Source: Rhodanobacter sp. FDAARGOS 1247
GTDB lineage: Bacteria > Pseudomonadota > Gammaproteobacteria > Xanthomonadales > Rhodanobacteraceae
Assembly (NCBI RefSeq): GCF_016889805.1
Contig: NZ_CP069535.1
Coordinates: 2,170,001-2,234,000 of the forward strand
DNA length: 64,000 bases
Reading direction: 5' to 3'
Shown: positions 18,180-27,062 of the stretch, one piece after another
Layout: the number at the start of each line of letters is the position of its first letter
How positions within the stretch are numbered: the first letter of the stretch is position 1
Position numbers and translations under genes: made by a program
The notes under the pieces: model-generated
Seen by the model: only the letters and a program-made list of their open reading frames with translations
Told to the model about the DNA's origin: nothing
Database searches by the model: none

Positions 18180-18725
18180 ATGACGTTGCGTGGGAGTGGG
18201 CGGGTGTTGCTGGCGTGCGCGATCGCCCCGGCCATCGCGCAGGCGGCGACGCCGGAGTGCGCGGTATGGCAGCGCGAGTTGTCGTTCGCGCAGAGCGTGC
18301 AGAAGCACGATGCGGCGGCGTTTGCCGGGCACGTGATGGCCGACGCGGTGTTCGATGCGAATACGCCGCAGCCGACGCGCGGTCGCGCCGCGATCCTGCA
18401 GCACTGGGCGCCGATGATCGAGGGCAGGACGGTGCGGCTGGACTGGTATCCGCAACAGGTCGTGGTGAGCGGCGATGGCACGCTCGCGTATTCCAGCGGT
18501 GCGTACCTGTTCGAGAACATGGCACCGGGCGCGAAGCGGCGCTACACGATCGGCCGGTTCGCGACGACGTGGCGGCGCGCGGCGGATGGCGTGTGGCGCG
18601 CCGCGTTCGATGGTGGTGATGAAGGCAGGCCGGCGAGCGCGGCGGACGCGGATGCATTCCGCGCCGGCCGCGTGGCGGCGTGCCCGCACGGCGACACTGC
18701 CGCGCTGCCCGTTATCCGGCATTGA
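18180..18725 (+). CDS. Secreted SnoaL/DUF4440-like (NTF2-fold) protein
   Basis: This is a 181-residue protein with a signal peptide (RVLLACAIAPAIAQA, cleavage after AQA). The mature part matches the cone-shaped NTF2 fold of DUF4440 proteins: ELSFAQSVQKHDAAAFAGHV, RGRAAILQHWAPMIEG, LAYSSGAYLFE and WRRAADGVWRAAFDGG. Such proteins bind small ligands or act as ketosteroid-isomerase-like enzymes; no active-site assignment is possible here. The ATG at 18180 has GGAGCAG upstream. Its last codons form the first unit of a 15-bp tandem repeat (18715-18774). Confidence 0.75.
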   Translation: MTLRGSGRVLLACAIAPAIAQAATPECAVWQRELSFAQSVQKHDAAAFAGHVMADAVFDANTPQPTRGRAAILQHWAPMIEGRTVRLDWYPQQVVVSGDGTLAYSSGAYLFENMAPGAKRRYTIGRFATTWRRAADGVWRAAFDGGDEGRPASAADADAFRAGRVAACPHGDTAALPVIRH

Positions 18726-18774
18726 TGCTGCGGCATTGACGCATGCGGCATTGATGCATGCGGCCTTGATGCCT
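18715..18774. repeat. 15-bp tandem repeat, four units
   Basis: The units are TCCGGCATTGATGCT, GCGGCATTGACGCAT, GCGGCATTGATGCAT and GCGGCCTTGATGCCT. A degenerate unit, GCGGTATTGATGTCC, follows at 18789 after a gap. The first unit contains the stop codon of the upstream gene. The array fills the spacer before the ada-alkA gene and includes several TTGATG and ATGCAT elements. Confidence 0.85.
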
Positions 18775-18848
18775 GCGCATCGAGGCGCGCGGTATTGATG
18801 TCCGAAAACGGCGAGTCTGGCCGGCGCGGCGGTGCTAGCCTCAAGGTC

Positions 18849-20348
18849 ATGAGTCCAGCCCCTTCCCTGCCCGCGGCATCCATCTGCGAACAGGCCCGAC
18901 GCAGCCGCGACGCGCGCTTCGACGGGCTGTTCTTCGTCGCGGTGAGCAGCACCGGCATCTATTGCCGCCCGGTCTGCCCGGCGCCTTCCGCGAAGCGCGA
19001 GAACGTGCGCTATTTCGCGAACGCGGCGGCGGCCGAGGTGGCCGGCTACCGGCCGTGCCTGCGCTGTCGTCCAGAGCTGGCGCCGGGCAGCGACGAAGGG
19101 CAGCGCGGCAACCGGGCGGTGGCCCACGCATTGAAGCTGATCGAGGCCGGCGCGCTGGCGGAGCAATCGCTGGACGCGCTGGCCACCCAGGTCGGCGTGG
19201 GTGCGCGGCAATTGCGCCGGCTGTTCGTCGAGCATGTCGGCGCGCCGCCGATCAGCGTGCACACGACGCGCCGGCTGCTGTTCGCGAAGCAGCTGCTGAC
19301 GGAGACGGCGCTGCCGGTGACGGAAGTCGCGCTCGCGTCCGGCTTCCGCAGCCTGCGCCGGTTCAACGCCGCGTTCGCGCAGGCGAACCGGATCGCGCCG
19401 CGCGAATTGCGCCGGCATCCGCGCGCGATGGCAGGTGCGCCGCTGCGGTTGCGACTGGGCTACCGGCCACCGTATGCGTTCGATGCGCTGCTCGCGTTCC
19501 TGCGCACCCGCGCGTTGCCCGGCGTGGAACAGGTCGACGAGCACAGCTACGCACGCGTGTTCGGCCCCGCGAACACGCCGGGCTGGCTGCGCCTGCGCGC
19601 GTGGCCGGGTGGCGAACATGCGCTGCAACTGGAACTGCATTGCCCGCAGCCGACGCAGATCCTCGGCGTGGTGACGACGCTGCGCCGGATGTTCGACCTG
19701 GACGCGAACCCGCAGGCGATCACCGACACGTTCCGGGCCGACCCGATCCTGGGCCCGCTGCGCCGCCGCGAGCCGGGTCTGCGCCTGCCCGGCGGCTGGG
19801 ACGGTTTCGAGATCGCGGTGCGGGCGATCCTGGGCCAGCAGATCAGCGTGGCGGCGGCGCGCACGCTGGCAAGCCGGATCGTGCAGCGCTGGGGCGAGCC
19901 GTTGCCGACGGCGCCGTGGCCCGGCCTGACCCGACTGTTTCCGACGCCGGCCGCGCTGGCCGCAGCGGATCTGCGCGAGGTCGGGCTGACCACCGCGCGC
20001 GCCGCGACGATCAGCGGCGTGGCGCAGGCCTTGCTGGATGGCCGCGTGGATTTTCGGGCGGGCCAATCGCTGGACGAGTTCGTGACGCGCTGGGTCGCGC
20101 TGCCGGGCATCGGCCCGTGGACGGCGCACTACATCGCGATGCGCGCGCTCGGCGATCCGGATGCGTTTCCTGCGGCCGACCTGATCCTGCGCCGCGAGGC
20201 GACGACATCCGCGACGCCGCTGGGCACGAAGGCACTGACCGAACTGGCGAACCGCTGGCGCCCGTGGCGCGCGTACGCCGTGATCCACCTTTGGCGCGGT
20301 GCCGCGGACACGCCACCACGCCCACGCAAGACGGAGACGATGGCATGA
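18849..20348 (+). CDS. alkA: Ada-type regulator fused to AlkA 3-methyladenine DNA glycosylase
   Basis: This is a 499-residue fusion. Residues 15-80 are the Ada zinc domain with four Cys (C39, C43, C70, C73), [19 protein letters not shown]; in Ada one of these accepts methyl groups from DNA phosphotriesters. Residues 85-185 are an AraC-type HTH ([20 protein letters not shown]). Residues 195-490 are AlkA_N plus an HhH-GPD glycosylase with [15 protein letters not shown], the helix-hairpin-helix [18 protein letters not shown] and the Asp-containing [10 protein letters not shown]. It excises alkylated bases and probably senses methylation damage to activate its own operon. It overlaps ogt by ATGA at 20345. 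The start at 18849 is chosen for family length; in-frame ATGs at 18795 and 18798 are possible. Confidence 0.9.
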   Translation: MSPAPSLPAASICEQARRSRDARFDGLFFVAVSSTGIYCRPVCPAPSAKRENVRYFANAAAAEVAGYRPCLRCRPELAPGSDEGQRGNRAVAHALKLIEAGALAEQSLDALATQVGVGARQLRRLFVEHVGAPPISVHTTRRLLFAKQLLTETALPVTEVALASGFRSLRRFNAAFAQANRIAPRELRRHPRAMAGAPLRLRLGYRPPYAFDALLAFLRTRALPGVEQVDEHSYARVFGPANTPGWLRLRAWPGGEHALQLELHCPQPTQILGVVTTLRRMFDLDANPQAITDTFRADPILGPLRRREPGLRLPGGWDGFEIAVRAILGQQISVAAARTLASRIVQRWGEPLPTAPWPGLTRLFPTPAALAAADLREVGLTTARAATISGVAQALLDGRVDFRAGQSLDEFVTRWVALPGIGPWTAHYIAMRALGDPDAFPAADLILRREATTSATPLGTKALTELANRWRPWRAYAVIHLWRGAADTPPRPRKTETMA

Positions 20349-20857
20349 CCGCAGGCCCCGACACGATCTGGTACGACGAGATGGACAGCCCGGTCGGCAC
20401 GCTGCGCCTGGTGGCGGACCGGCATGGACTGCGGCAGATCTGGTTCGAGCGCGAACGGCACCCGAAGCAGGCGCACCCGGGCTGGGTACGCGCGGCGGCA
20501 CCGCTGCAGTTCGCCCGGGTGCAACTGGAGGAATATTTCGCCGGCCAGCGTCAGCAGTTCGAGCTGCCGCTGCATCCGGTCGGCACGCCGTTCCAGTTGG
20601 AGGTGTGGCAGGAGCTGGGGCGGATTCCGTATGGCATCACGATCAGCTACGGCGAACTGGCCCGGCGCATCGACAAGCCGCTGGCGGTGCGGGCGGTGGG
20701 TGCCGCGAACGGACGCAACCCGTTGCCGATCGTGCTGCCCTGCCATCGCGTGATCGGCGCGGACGGCAGCCTCACCGGTTTCGGCGGCGGCCTGCCGACG
20801 AAGCGCTACCTGCTGAACCTGGAACAGCGCATCGCGCACGGCGACCTGTTCGGCTGA
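20345..20857 (+). CDS. ogt: Methylated-DNA--protein-cysteine methyltransferase
   Basis: This is a 170-residue protein with the Ogt fold. An N-terminal ribonuclease-like domain ([20 protein letters not shown]) is followed by the catalytic domain: [42 protein letters not shown] with the methyl-acceptor Cys in PCHRV, and [16 protein letters not shown]. It removes methyl groups from O6-methylguanine by suicide transfer to the Cys. It starts within the stop codon of the ada-alkA gene (ATGA), so the two form one alkylation-repair operon, translationally coupled. Confidence 0.95.
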   Translation: MTAGPDTIWYDEMDSPVGTLRLVADRHGLRQIWFERERHPKQAHPGWVRAAAPLQFARVQLEEYFAGQRQQFELPLHPVGTPFQLEVWQELGRIPYGITISYGELARRIDKPLAVRAVGAANGRNPLPIVLPCHRVIGADGSLTGFGGGLPTKRYLLNLEQRIAHGDLFG

Positions 20858-20999
20858 GAGGTTGTGAGTTTTTTCAACCTCTCAGGTCGGCCATGAGGGC
20901 CGAGCATGAAGCAGTCATGCAAGTGACTGTTTCATGTGAGCGAGTCCGGTCGTGTACCGGGCTCGCGATAGAAGAAAACCACAGGAAGTGGTTTTCTTC
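20855..20999. terminator. Cluster of consecutive hairpins after ogt
   Basis: The hairpins are: TGAGAGGTTG/CAACCTCTCA (20855-20884), starting in the ogt stop codon; a small CGGCC/GGGCCG around 20888-20902; CATGAA-CAGTCA/TGACTG-TTCATG (20905-20936); CGAG-CCGGT/ACCGG-CTCG (20941-20965); and GAAGAAAACCAC/GTGGTTTTCTTC with a 5-nt loop (20971-20999). The first and last are perfect stems. They lie between two convergent genes and are likely to stop transcription from both sides. Confidence 0.75.
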
Positions 21000-21025
21000 A
21001 CAGGCTCCAGGCGGAGCCGCGCGGC

Positions 21026-21445
21026 TCAACCGCCCTGCGCGGAGGTCGGCAGCGCCTTCGGCACGACCCGGGGCAAGGGCTGCACGTTCTGCTGGTCGCG
21101 CTGGCGATCGAGCAGATCCTGTTGCGCGGCGCGGTCACGGTCGCGCTGCGCCTGCTGGGCCTTGTCCAGTTGCTCGAGTGCGCGCGGGTCATTCGCGGAC
21201 GGACGCTTCGCGGTGTCCTGCACGGCATTGTGCAACTGCTGCTGCAGCTGGCTCTGCTGCAGGTCGTCGCGCGTCTTCTGCTGCTGCGCGGCCTGCTGGA
21301 ACCGCACACTGGGCGACACCGGCCGGATCACCGGCTGCGCGGTGGACTGCCAGGCCGCCGCCGTGGCCAGCGGAACGAGCGCCACCAGGCCGGCCATCAG
21401 CAGGCGTGTCGTCCGGGAATAACGATCAAGACGTGTATTGGTCAT
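21026..21445 (-). CDS. Secreted glutamine-rich hypothetical protein
   Basis: This is a 139-residue protein. Residues 13-31 (RLLMAGLVALVPLATAAAW) form a signal peptide or membrane anchor. The rest is rich in Q, D, R and A with a helical, coiled-coil-like middle (QQKTRDDLQQSQLQQQLHN, then LDKAQQAQRDRDRAAQQD). No family is recognised. It is divergent from the phosphodiesterase gene at 21498 (52 bp apart), so the promoters overlap. It could be a periplasmic structural or stress protein; nothing more can be said. Confidence 0.65.
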   Translation of the reverse strand: MTNTRLDRYSRTTRLLMAGLVALVPLATAAAWQSTAQPVIRPVSPSVRFQQAAQQQKTRDDLQQSQLQQQLHNAVQDTAKRPSANDPRALEQLDKAQQAQRDRDRAAQQDLLDRQRDQQNVQPLPRVVPKALPTSAQGG

Positions 21446-21497
21446 GAGGGTGCGCGATCATGTGCAGTTGGTTTCAATGCATCGTAAGGTTGTCCGT

Positions 21498-22781
21498 ATG
21501 AAAATCCTGTTTCGCCTGCTGCTCTGCTCCCTGGCAGCATTCAGCTTCGGTTGCGCCACGCAGCGCCCCGCAGCCACACCTGCCATCGCCGCCACGGCGG
21601 GCAAACCCGCGCCCGTGCTGCTGATTTCCATCGACGGCTATCGGCACGACTACATGCAGCGCGGGCTCAGCCCGACCCTGGCGATGCTCGCCCGCGGTGG
21701 CGTGCAGGCCGCTTCGATGCAGCCGGCGTTCCCGTCGCTGACGTTCCCGAACCACTACACCCTGGTCACCGGCCTGACCCCGGACCACCACGGCGTGGTC
21801 AACAACACGATGTTCGACCCGCAGCTGGGCAAGTTCTCGCTGAGCAGCCGCAAGGCGATCAGCGACGGTCGCTGGTGGGCCGAGGGCACGCCGATCTGGG
21901 AAACCGCCGACCAGCATGGGCTGCGCACGGCCACGATGTTCTGGCCTGGTTCGGAAGCGGACATCCACGGCCATCGTCCCGACCACTGGCTGGCCTACGA
22001 CGGCGCGGTCACGCCGGCCCAGCGGGTCGACCAGGTGCTGGCGTGGCTGGACCTGCCCGTCGCCGAGCGGCCCAGCTTCCTCACCCTGTACTTCGACGGG
22101 GTCGATCACGCCGGCCACGTCTACGGCCCGGATACACCCCAGGTGAACGAGGCGCTGCGCGAAACCGACGCGGCGCTGGCGCAGCTGGTGAGCGGACTGA
22201 AGCAGCGTGGCCTGTTCGAGCGGATCAACCTGATCGTGGTGTCCGACCACGGCATGGCCACCGTGCCCGAAGCGAACAACGTGATGATCGACACGCTGAT
22301 CCCGCTGGACCAGGTCCACGCGGTGAGCCTGGGCATCCTGGCCGGGTTCAATCCGAAGTCGGACAGCGCCGGGGACCGCGCCGCGTTCCGCCAGATCGAA
22401 CAGACCCTGGAGCAGCCGCAGGCGCACATGCAGTGCTGGGACAAGACCCGCGTGCCCGCACGACTGGCCTACGGCCACAACGCACGCGTGCCGCAACTGC
22501 TGTGCCTGGCGAACGTGCACTGGCGCATCACCACCACCGACTACGCGGCCAAGCGCAAGGGCCGGGTGAGCCTGGGCGAGCACGGCTTCGACAACGCCGA
22601 ACCGCTGATGCAGGCGATCTTCGTGGCCCACGGCCCCGCGTTCCGCGTCGGCGCGAAGGTGCCCGCGTTCCCGAACCTGGACGTCTATCCGCTGATGACC
22701 CATCTGCTGGGGATTCCCGCTGCGGCGAATGACGGCAGCTACGACGCGGTGAAGGACATGCTGAAACCCGCGTCCCGCTGA
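21498..22781 (+). CDS. NPP-type nucleotide pyrophosphatase/phosphodiesterase lipoprotein
   Basis: This is a 427-residue protein. MKILFRLLLCSLAAFSFGC is a lipoprotein-like signal with C19 as the likely lipidated residue. The body is an alkaline-phosphatase-superfamily domain: LLISIDGYRHDY (metal-binding D46), FPSLTFPNHYTLVTG with nucleophile T82, FDGVDHAGHVYGPD, VVSDHGM and the C-terminal LGEHGFDN. These are the metal ligands and Thr nucleophile of the ectonucleotide pyrophosphatase family, which cleaves phosphodiester or pyrophosphate bonds. Xanthomonad NPP is the founding bacterial member. The location is probably periplasmic or outer membrane. The start at 21498 is preferred over 21438 because of the signal peptide. 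Confidence 0.9.
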   Translation: MKILFRLLLCSLAAFSFGCATQRPAATPAIAATAGKPAPVLLISIDGYRHDYMQRGLSPTLAMLARGGVQAASMQPAFPSLTFPNHYTLVTGLTPDHHGVVNNTMFDPQLGKFSLSSRKAISDGRWWAEGTPIWETADQHGLRTATMFWPGSEADIHGHRPDHWLAYDGAVTPAQRVDQVLAWLDLPVAERPSFLTLYFDGVDHAGHVYGPDTPQVNEALRETDAALAQLVSGLKQRGLFERINLIVVSDHGMATVPEANNVMIDTLIPLDQVHAVSLGILAGFNPKSDSAGDRAAFRQIEQTLEQPQAHMQCWDKTRVPARLAYGHNARVPQLLCLANVHWRITTTDYAAKRKGRVSLGEHGFDNAEPLMQAIFVAHGPAFRVGAKVPAFPNLDVYPLMTHLLGIPAAANDGSYDAVKDMLKPASR

Positions 22782-22792
22782 GCGTTTTTTCT

Positions 22793-22816
22793 CCCTCCCC
22801 TGCACGCAGGGGAGGG
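22793..22816. terminator. GC-rich hairpin after the NPP gene (REP-like)
   Basis: CCCTCCCC (22793-22800) pairs with GGGGAGGG (22809-22816) around TGCACGCA. It is preceded by a TTTTTT run at 22785-22790, so it could terminate transcription from the right. The phrase TTCCCCTGCACGCAGG recurs at 22875-22890, which suggests a repetitive extragenic element. Confidence 0.6.
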
Positions 22817-22920
22817 TTGGGGTGGGGTTCGCTCTTCCCGCCAGTCCCGCAACATCAAAAGCATCCTTCCCGGCTTCCCCTGCACGCAGGTGAAAGAACG
22901 AGGCAAGAGCAAAGCAGGCC

Positions 22921-24204
22921 CTACCCCATCGCGCCCTTGCTCATCGGCGTGGGCGGCGTCGCCACGTTGACCAGCGGGGCCAGGCGGAACAGCCACAGCG
23001 CGATCAGCAGCCCGGCCAGCACCAGCGCGCCGACGAACAGCGCCACGCCGTGCCAGCCGTGCGCGGCGTAGAACAGCCCGCCGCTGGCCCCGGCGATGCT
23101 GGAGCCCATGTAGTAGCAGAACAGGTAGACCGAGGCGGCCTGCGCCTTCGCCGCGCCGGCGCGGCGGCCGACCCAGCTGCTGACGATGGAGTGGCCGCCG
23201 AAGAAGCCGAACGTGATCGCGACGATGCCCAGCATCACCAGCAGCAGCGGCGTGGTCATGGTCAGCGCGACGCCCAGCAGCATCAGCGCGAACGCGGTCC
23301 ACAACACCTTGCGCCGGCCCAGCTTGCCGGCCAGGTGTCCCATCCACGCCGAGCTGAAGGTGCCGATCAGGTAGATGCCGAAGATCAGCCCGACCACGGT
23401 CTGGCTGAGCTTGTACGGCGGCGCCAGCAGGCGGTAGCCGAGATAGTTGTAGACGGTGACGAACGCGCCGAGCAGCAGGAAGCCCTCGACGAACAGCCAT
23501 GGCAGGCCGCGGTCCCGGAACATGCCGCCGAAGCGGGCCAGCAGGCTGCGCCAGCGCAGCGGCTGCCGCACGAAGTGCCGCGACGGCGGCAACACGCGCC
23601 AGAAGACCAGCGCGGCCAGCAGGCCGATCATGCCGACCGTCGCCACGCCGATGCGCCAGCCGAAGAAGTCCGCCAGCACGCCGGAGATCAGCCGCCCGCC
23701 CATGCCGCCCACCGCGCTGCCGCTGATGTACAGGCCCATGCCCAGGCCGACCGATTCCGGGTGCATCTCCTCGCTGACGTAGGTCATCGCCACGGCCGGC
23801 AAACCGCTCAGGGTCAGGCCGAGCAGGCTGCGCACGAGCAGCAGCGCGTTCCAGTCCGGCATCAGCGCGGTGACCAGCACCAGCACGGCCGAGGCCAGCA
23901 GCGAGGCCACCATGATCGACTTGCGTCCCCATGCATCGGACAAGCCGCCGGCAAACAGCATCGCGAACGCCAGCACGCCGGTGGTCAACGACAGCGACAT
24001 CGCCGCACCGGCCTCGCTGACCCCGTAGTGGCGGCTGAACTCGGGCATCAGCGGCTGCACGCAGTACAGCAGTCCGAACGTGGCGAAGCCGGCGGCGAAC
24101 AGGGCAAGGTTGGTGTGACGGAACGCGGGCGTGCCGTGGCGGATGTACGGAGCCGGCTCCGCCTGCTGGTTCATGGTGTCGGTCTTGCCTGGGGATGTGG
24201 GCAT
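22921..24204 (-). CDS. MFS transporter (YnfM-like)
   Basis: This is a 427-residue protein with about 12 hydrophobic segments. It has the MFS loop motif GGLSDAWGRKSIMVASLL between the second and third segments, and the repeat-like GHLAGKLGRRKVLW in the second half. The MYVSEE-like sequence AMTYVSEEMHPESVG is typical of the YnfM/YybO group of putative efflux carriers; the substrate is unknown. It follows the EamA transporter gene by 18 bp on the same strand, so they are probably one operon. The start may be 24204 or the ATG at 24174 (MNQQAEP). Confidence 0.87.
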   Translation of the reverse strand: MPTSPGKTDTMNQQAEPAPYIRHGTPAFRHTNLALFAAGFATFGLLYCVQPLMPEFSRHYGVSEAGAAMSLSLTTGVLAFAMLFAGGLSDAWGRKSIMVASLLASAVLVLVTALMPDWNALLLVRSLLGLTLSGLPAVAMTYVSEEMHPESVGLGMGLYISGSAVGGMGGRLISGVLADFFGWRIGVATVGMIGLLAALVFWRVLPPSRHFVRQPLRWRSLLARFGGMFRDRGLPWLFVEGFLLLGAFVTVYNYLGYRLLAPPYKLSQTVVGLIFGIYLIGTFSSAWMGHLAGKLGRRKVLWTAFALMLLGVALTMTTPLLLVMLGIVAITFGFFGGHSIVSSWVGRRAGAAKAQAASVYLFCYYMGSSIAGASGGLFYAAHGWHGVALFVGALVLAGLLIALWLFRLAPLVNVATPPTPMSKGAMG

Positions 24205-24222
24205 CGCGCAAGCATAAGCCGC

Positions 24223-25209
24223 TCAGGCGCTGCGATCACCGCGCAGCACACGCACGGCCTCGTCGTCACCTGCCGCACCGCGGCCGCTGACCCAGCCGAA
24301 CAGCGCGATGCCGACGATGATCGCCAGCGCACCGAACAGCGCGTAGCCACGCGGCCACGCCTCGCCGAGGAACAGCACGCCGAGCAAGCTGGCGAACAGC
24401 AGCTCCGCGGCCTGCATCGCCTCCACCGCGGCCAGCGCGGTCGGTGCGCTGCGCACCATGTCGGTGGCGCGGAAGAACAGGATGGTGGCGATGGTGCCCG
24501 AGGACAGCGCCACGCCGCCGGCCAGCAGGGCCTCGCGCAGGCTCGGCGGGCCGACGGTGAACCAGGCGATCACCGCGAACAGCAGCCACAGTGGCCAGCT
24601 GCACAGCGTCATGCCGAACACGCGCTGCACCGCGTTCAACTGCGTCGGCCCCTGCTCCAGATGCAACAGCAGTTGCCGATTGCCCAGCGGATAGGCGAAT
24701 GCGGAAAGCACCACCGCCCCGATCGCCAGCCAGTCGCCGGCATGCAGCCGGCCCTGAGCGTGGCCCCATTGCAGCGCGAACACGCCGGCCACGATCAGCG
24801 CGCCGATCGCCAGCGTGCGCCAGGCCAGCCGCGCCCGTTCGTCACGATAGATCAGCGGCGCCAGCAAGGGGCCGGCCAGCACAGTGGTCTGGAAGCTGCC
24901 GGCGATCAGCCACGACGGCCCGCTGCTGGCCGCCCAGGTCAACGGCACGCCGAACAGCACGAAACCCACGCCGCTCCACAGCAACCACGGCCGCGCATGC
25001 CGGCGCAATTCCCCCGGCAGTTCACCGAGCCCGCCCTGGAACGGCAGCACCACGGCCAGCATCGGCAAGGTCAGCAGGTAGCGCAGGATCACCGCCCATG
25101 CCCAATGCCCGCCACCGGCGACCAGACTGCGATTGAGCACGTAGGTGAGCGTGAAGAACAGCGCCGAGCACAGCGCCAGTCCCACCGCGAGCAAGGCATT
25201 CGAACGCAT
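24223..25209 (-). CDS. EamA/EmrE-type DMT transporter
   Basis: This is a 328-residue protein with ten predicted membrane segments arranged as two repeats (for example ALCSALFFTLTYVLNRSLV and, in the second half, GVALSSGTIATILFFRATDMV). It belongs to the drug/metabolite transporter superfamily. The substrate cannot be read from sequence. The ATG at 25209 begins at the first membrane segment; the 99-codon upstream extension overlaps another gene's control region and lacks similarity. It is the first gene of a two-transporter unit with the MFS gene. Confidence 0.85.
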   Translation of the reverse strand: MRSNALLAVGLALCSALFFTLTYVLNRSLVAGGGHWAWAVILRYLLTLPMLAVVLPFQGGLGELPGELRRHARPWLLWSGVGFVLFGVPLTWAASSGPSWLIAGSFQTTVLAGPLLAPLIYRDERARLAWRTLAIGALIVAGVFALQWGHAQGRLHAGDWLAIGAVVLSAFAYPLGNRQLLLHLEQGPTQLNAVQRVFGMTLCSWPLWLLFAVIAWFTVGPPSLREALLAGGVALSSGTIATILFFRATDMVRSAPTALAAVEAMQAAELLFASLLGVLFLGEAWPRGYALFGALAIIVGIALFGWVSGRGAAGDDEAVRVLRGDRSA

Positions 25210-25304
25210 GCAGGCACGCCGACAGAAAAACGGAGTGTGGCAAATCGCGTCGGTCGTGCGTAGGGTCCGCGCTGCCGATCCCGGCGGCGCGGACATCGTG
25301 AGCG

Positions 25305-25499
25305 TCAGCGATAACGCCAGTAGCCGCCGACCCATACGCGGTGGGGACCCCAATGACCCGGAACCCAGACCCGCGCGTGGACGGGCTCCACTACCCTCAC
25401 GTGGGCGACCGGACGGGGCGCGGCCACGATGCAGCCGGTGAGCGAGGCGCTGACCGCCAGCAGCACGCCGAGGGCAAGACAGGAGGTGATTCGACGCAT
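25305..25499 (-). CDS. Small lipoprotein with YXWGXW-type ending
   Basis: This is a 64-residue protein. MRRITSCLALGVLLAVSASLTGC has a clear lipobox (LTGC), so the mature protein of about 42 residues is lipid-anchored. The end WVPGHWGPHRVWVGGYWRYR has the aromatic W/Y-G-W repeats typical of YXWGXW-motif proteins, whose function is unknown. An in-frame ATG four codons upstream is possible. It stands alone, 95 bp upstream of the EamA gene on the same strand. Confidence 0.8.
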   Translation of the reverse strand: MRRITSCLALGVLLAVSASLTGCIVAAPRPVAHVRVVEPVHARVWVPGHWGPHRVWVGGYWRYR

Positions 25500-25606
25500 G
25501 GGACACTCCATTCGTGGCAGGTGTCCGTCAGAACGCTGCTGTCGTCCACGCCGATGACGCCGGGGCGAGCAGTCGATGGCCGGCGTTCATCTTCCGCCGT
25601 GCTGCC

Positions 25607-26977
25607 TCAACGCGCCGCCAGCGCGCCCACCGCGGCGCGGTAACGTGCCGCGATGGCGGCCTCGTCGCGATGCCTGAAGTCGCGCACCTGCCAGCGGCCG
25701 CCGACCATCACGTCGCGCACCAGCGGCGTGTTGCCGGAGAACAGGAAGCTGTCGATCAGCGAACGCGTGTCGCGGGCGGCCAGCAGCGGCGAGGCGTCAT
25801 CCAGCACGATCAGGTCGGCGCGGGCCCCGGCGCGCAGTTCGCCGACCGGCGCGCCGCTGGCCCGGGCACCGCCGACGAGGGCGGCCCGCCACAAGGTCTC
25901 GCCCACGCTGTCGCCCTGCCGGCGCGCCGCGATGTTGCGGTGGCGGGTGGCCAGGCGCTGGCCGTATTCCAGCCAGCGCAGCTCTTCCACCGGCGAGATC
26001 GAGATGTGCGAATCCGAACCGACGCCGAGCGTGCCGCCGGCGTCGAGGAAGTCGGCCAGCGGAAACAGGCCGTCGCCCAGGTTCGCCTCGGTGGTGGGAC
26101 ACAGGCCGGCGACGGCGCCGCTGTGCGCCAGCTGCACGGCTTCCGCCTCGGTCAGGTGGGTGGCGTGCACCAGGCACCAGCGTTCGTCGACGTCGGCATG
26201 TTCGAACAGCCACTCGACCGGACGGGCGCCGCGGGTGGCCAGGCAATCCTGCACTTCGCCGATCTGCTCGGCGATGTGGATGTGGATCGGACCGGTGCGG
26301 GCCAGCGGGCTGGCCAGCACCTCGGCGAGCGCCTGTTCCGGCACCGCGCGCAGCGAGTGCAGCGCGATGCCGACGCGCACCGCGTCGCCTTCATGCGCAC
26401 GCAGGCTTTCCAGCAGGCGCAGATAGCCGTCCACCGAATGGCCGAAGCGGCGCTGCCGCGCGGTGAGCGCCCGGCCGTCGAAACCGCCGCTCATGTACAG
26501 CACCGGCAGCAGGGTCAGCCCGATGCCGGCCTCGCGCGCCGCCTCGATCAACGCCAGCGACATCGCCTCGGGCTGCGCGTACGGCGTGCCGTCCGGCTGG
26601 TGGTGCAGGTAGTGAAATTCGCAGACCCGGGTGTAGCCGGATTTCAGCATCTCGACGTAGAGCTGGCTGGCGATCGCCTTCAGCTGCTCCGGCGTGATCG
26701 CCGCGGCGAACGCGTACATCGTCTCGCGCCAGCTCCAGAAGCTGTCGTCGGCCTTGCTGCGACGTTCGGCCAGGCCGGCCATCGCCCGCTGGAACGCGTG
26801 CGAATGCAGGTTCGGCATGCCCGGCAACGCCCACGAGCCGATCGGGGCCTGCGGCCCGGCCGGTGCGTCGAGCAGCGCGCCGTCGGGCGACAGCCCGAAC
26901 CGGCCATCAGCCAGCCAGCCGTCGCCACGCCAAAGCTGGCCGGCTTCGAAACCCGAGGGATTCGCCCACTCGCTCAT
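25607..26977 (-). CDS. hutF: Formimidoylglutamate deiminase
   Basis: This is a 456-residue amidohydrolase. PNLHSHAFQRAMAG gives the metal ligands H58 and H60. Further motifs are HIHIAEQIGEVQDC (third metal His and a catalytic Glu), VHATHLTEAE, and GSDSHISISPVEELRWLEYGQR with the catalytic Asp. The enzyme converts N-formimidoylglutamate to N-formylglutamate in the five-step histidine pathway of Pseudomonas and xanthomonads. The start at 26977 fits the family; the longer frame crosses into the divergent gene's promoter. The next-step enzyme HutG is not in the window. Confidence 0.95.
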   Translation of the reverse strand: MSEWANPSGFEAGQLWRGDGWLADGRFGLSPDGALLDAPAGPQAPIGSWALPGMPNLHSHAFQRAMAGLAERRSKADDSFWSWRETMYAFAAAITPEQLKAIASQLYVEMLKSGYTRVCEFHYLHHQPDGTPYAQPEAMSLALIEAAREAGIGLTLLPVLYMSGGFDGRALTARQRRFGHSVDGYLRLLESLRAHEGDAVRVGIALHSLRAVPEQALAEVLASPLARTGPIHIHIAEQIGEVQDCLATRGARPVEWLFEHADVDERWCLVHATHLTEAEAVQLAHSGAVAGLCPTTEANLGDGLFPLADFLDAGGTLGVGSDSHISISPVEELRWLEYGQRLATRHRNIAARRQGDSVGETLWRAALVGGARASGAPVGELRAGARADLIVLDDASPLLAARDTRSLIDSFLFSGNTPLVRDVMVGGRWQVRDFRHRDEAAIAARYRAAVGALAAR

Positions 26978-27062
26978 CACGCTTGCTCCGCACCGAATGG
27001 TGCAGTGTAACCGGCGCCCCGCTCCGTCTTCACCCGAGCGCAAACCGACCGTGCACAGACCC

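Noticed and set aside
17967-20501. An 844-codon frame opposite the ada-alkA and NTF2-like genes
   Set aside because: It has Arg/Ala/His-rich low-information sequence with no domains. The opposite strand encodes recognised proteins.
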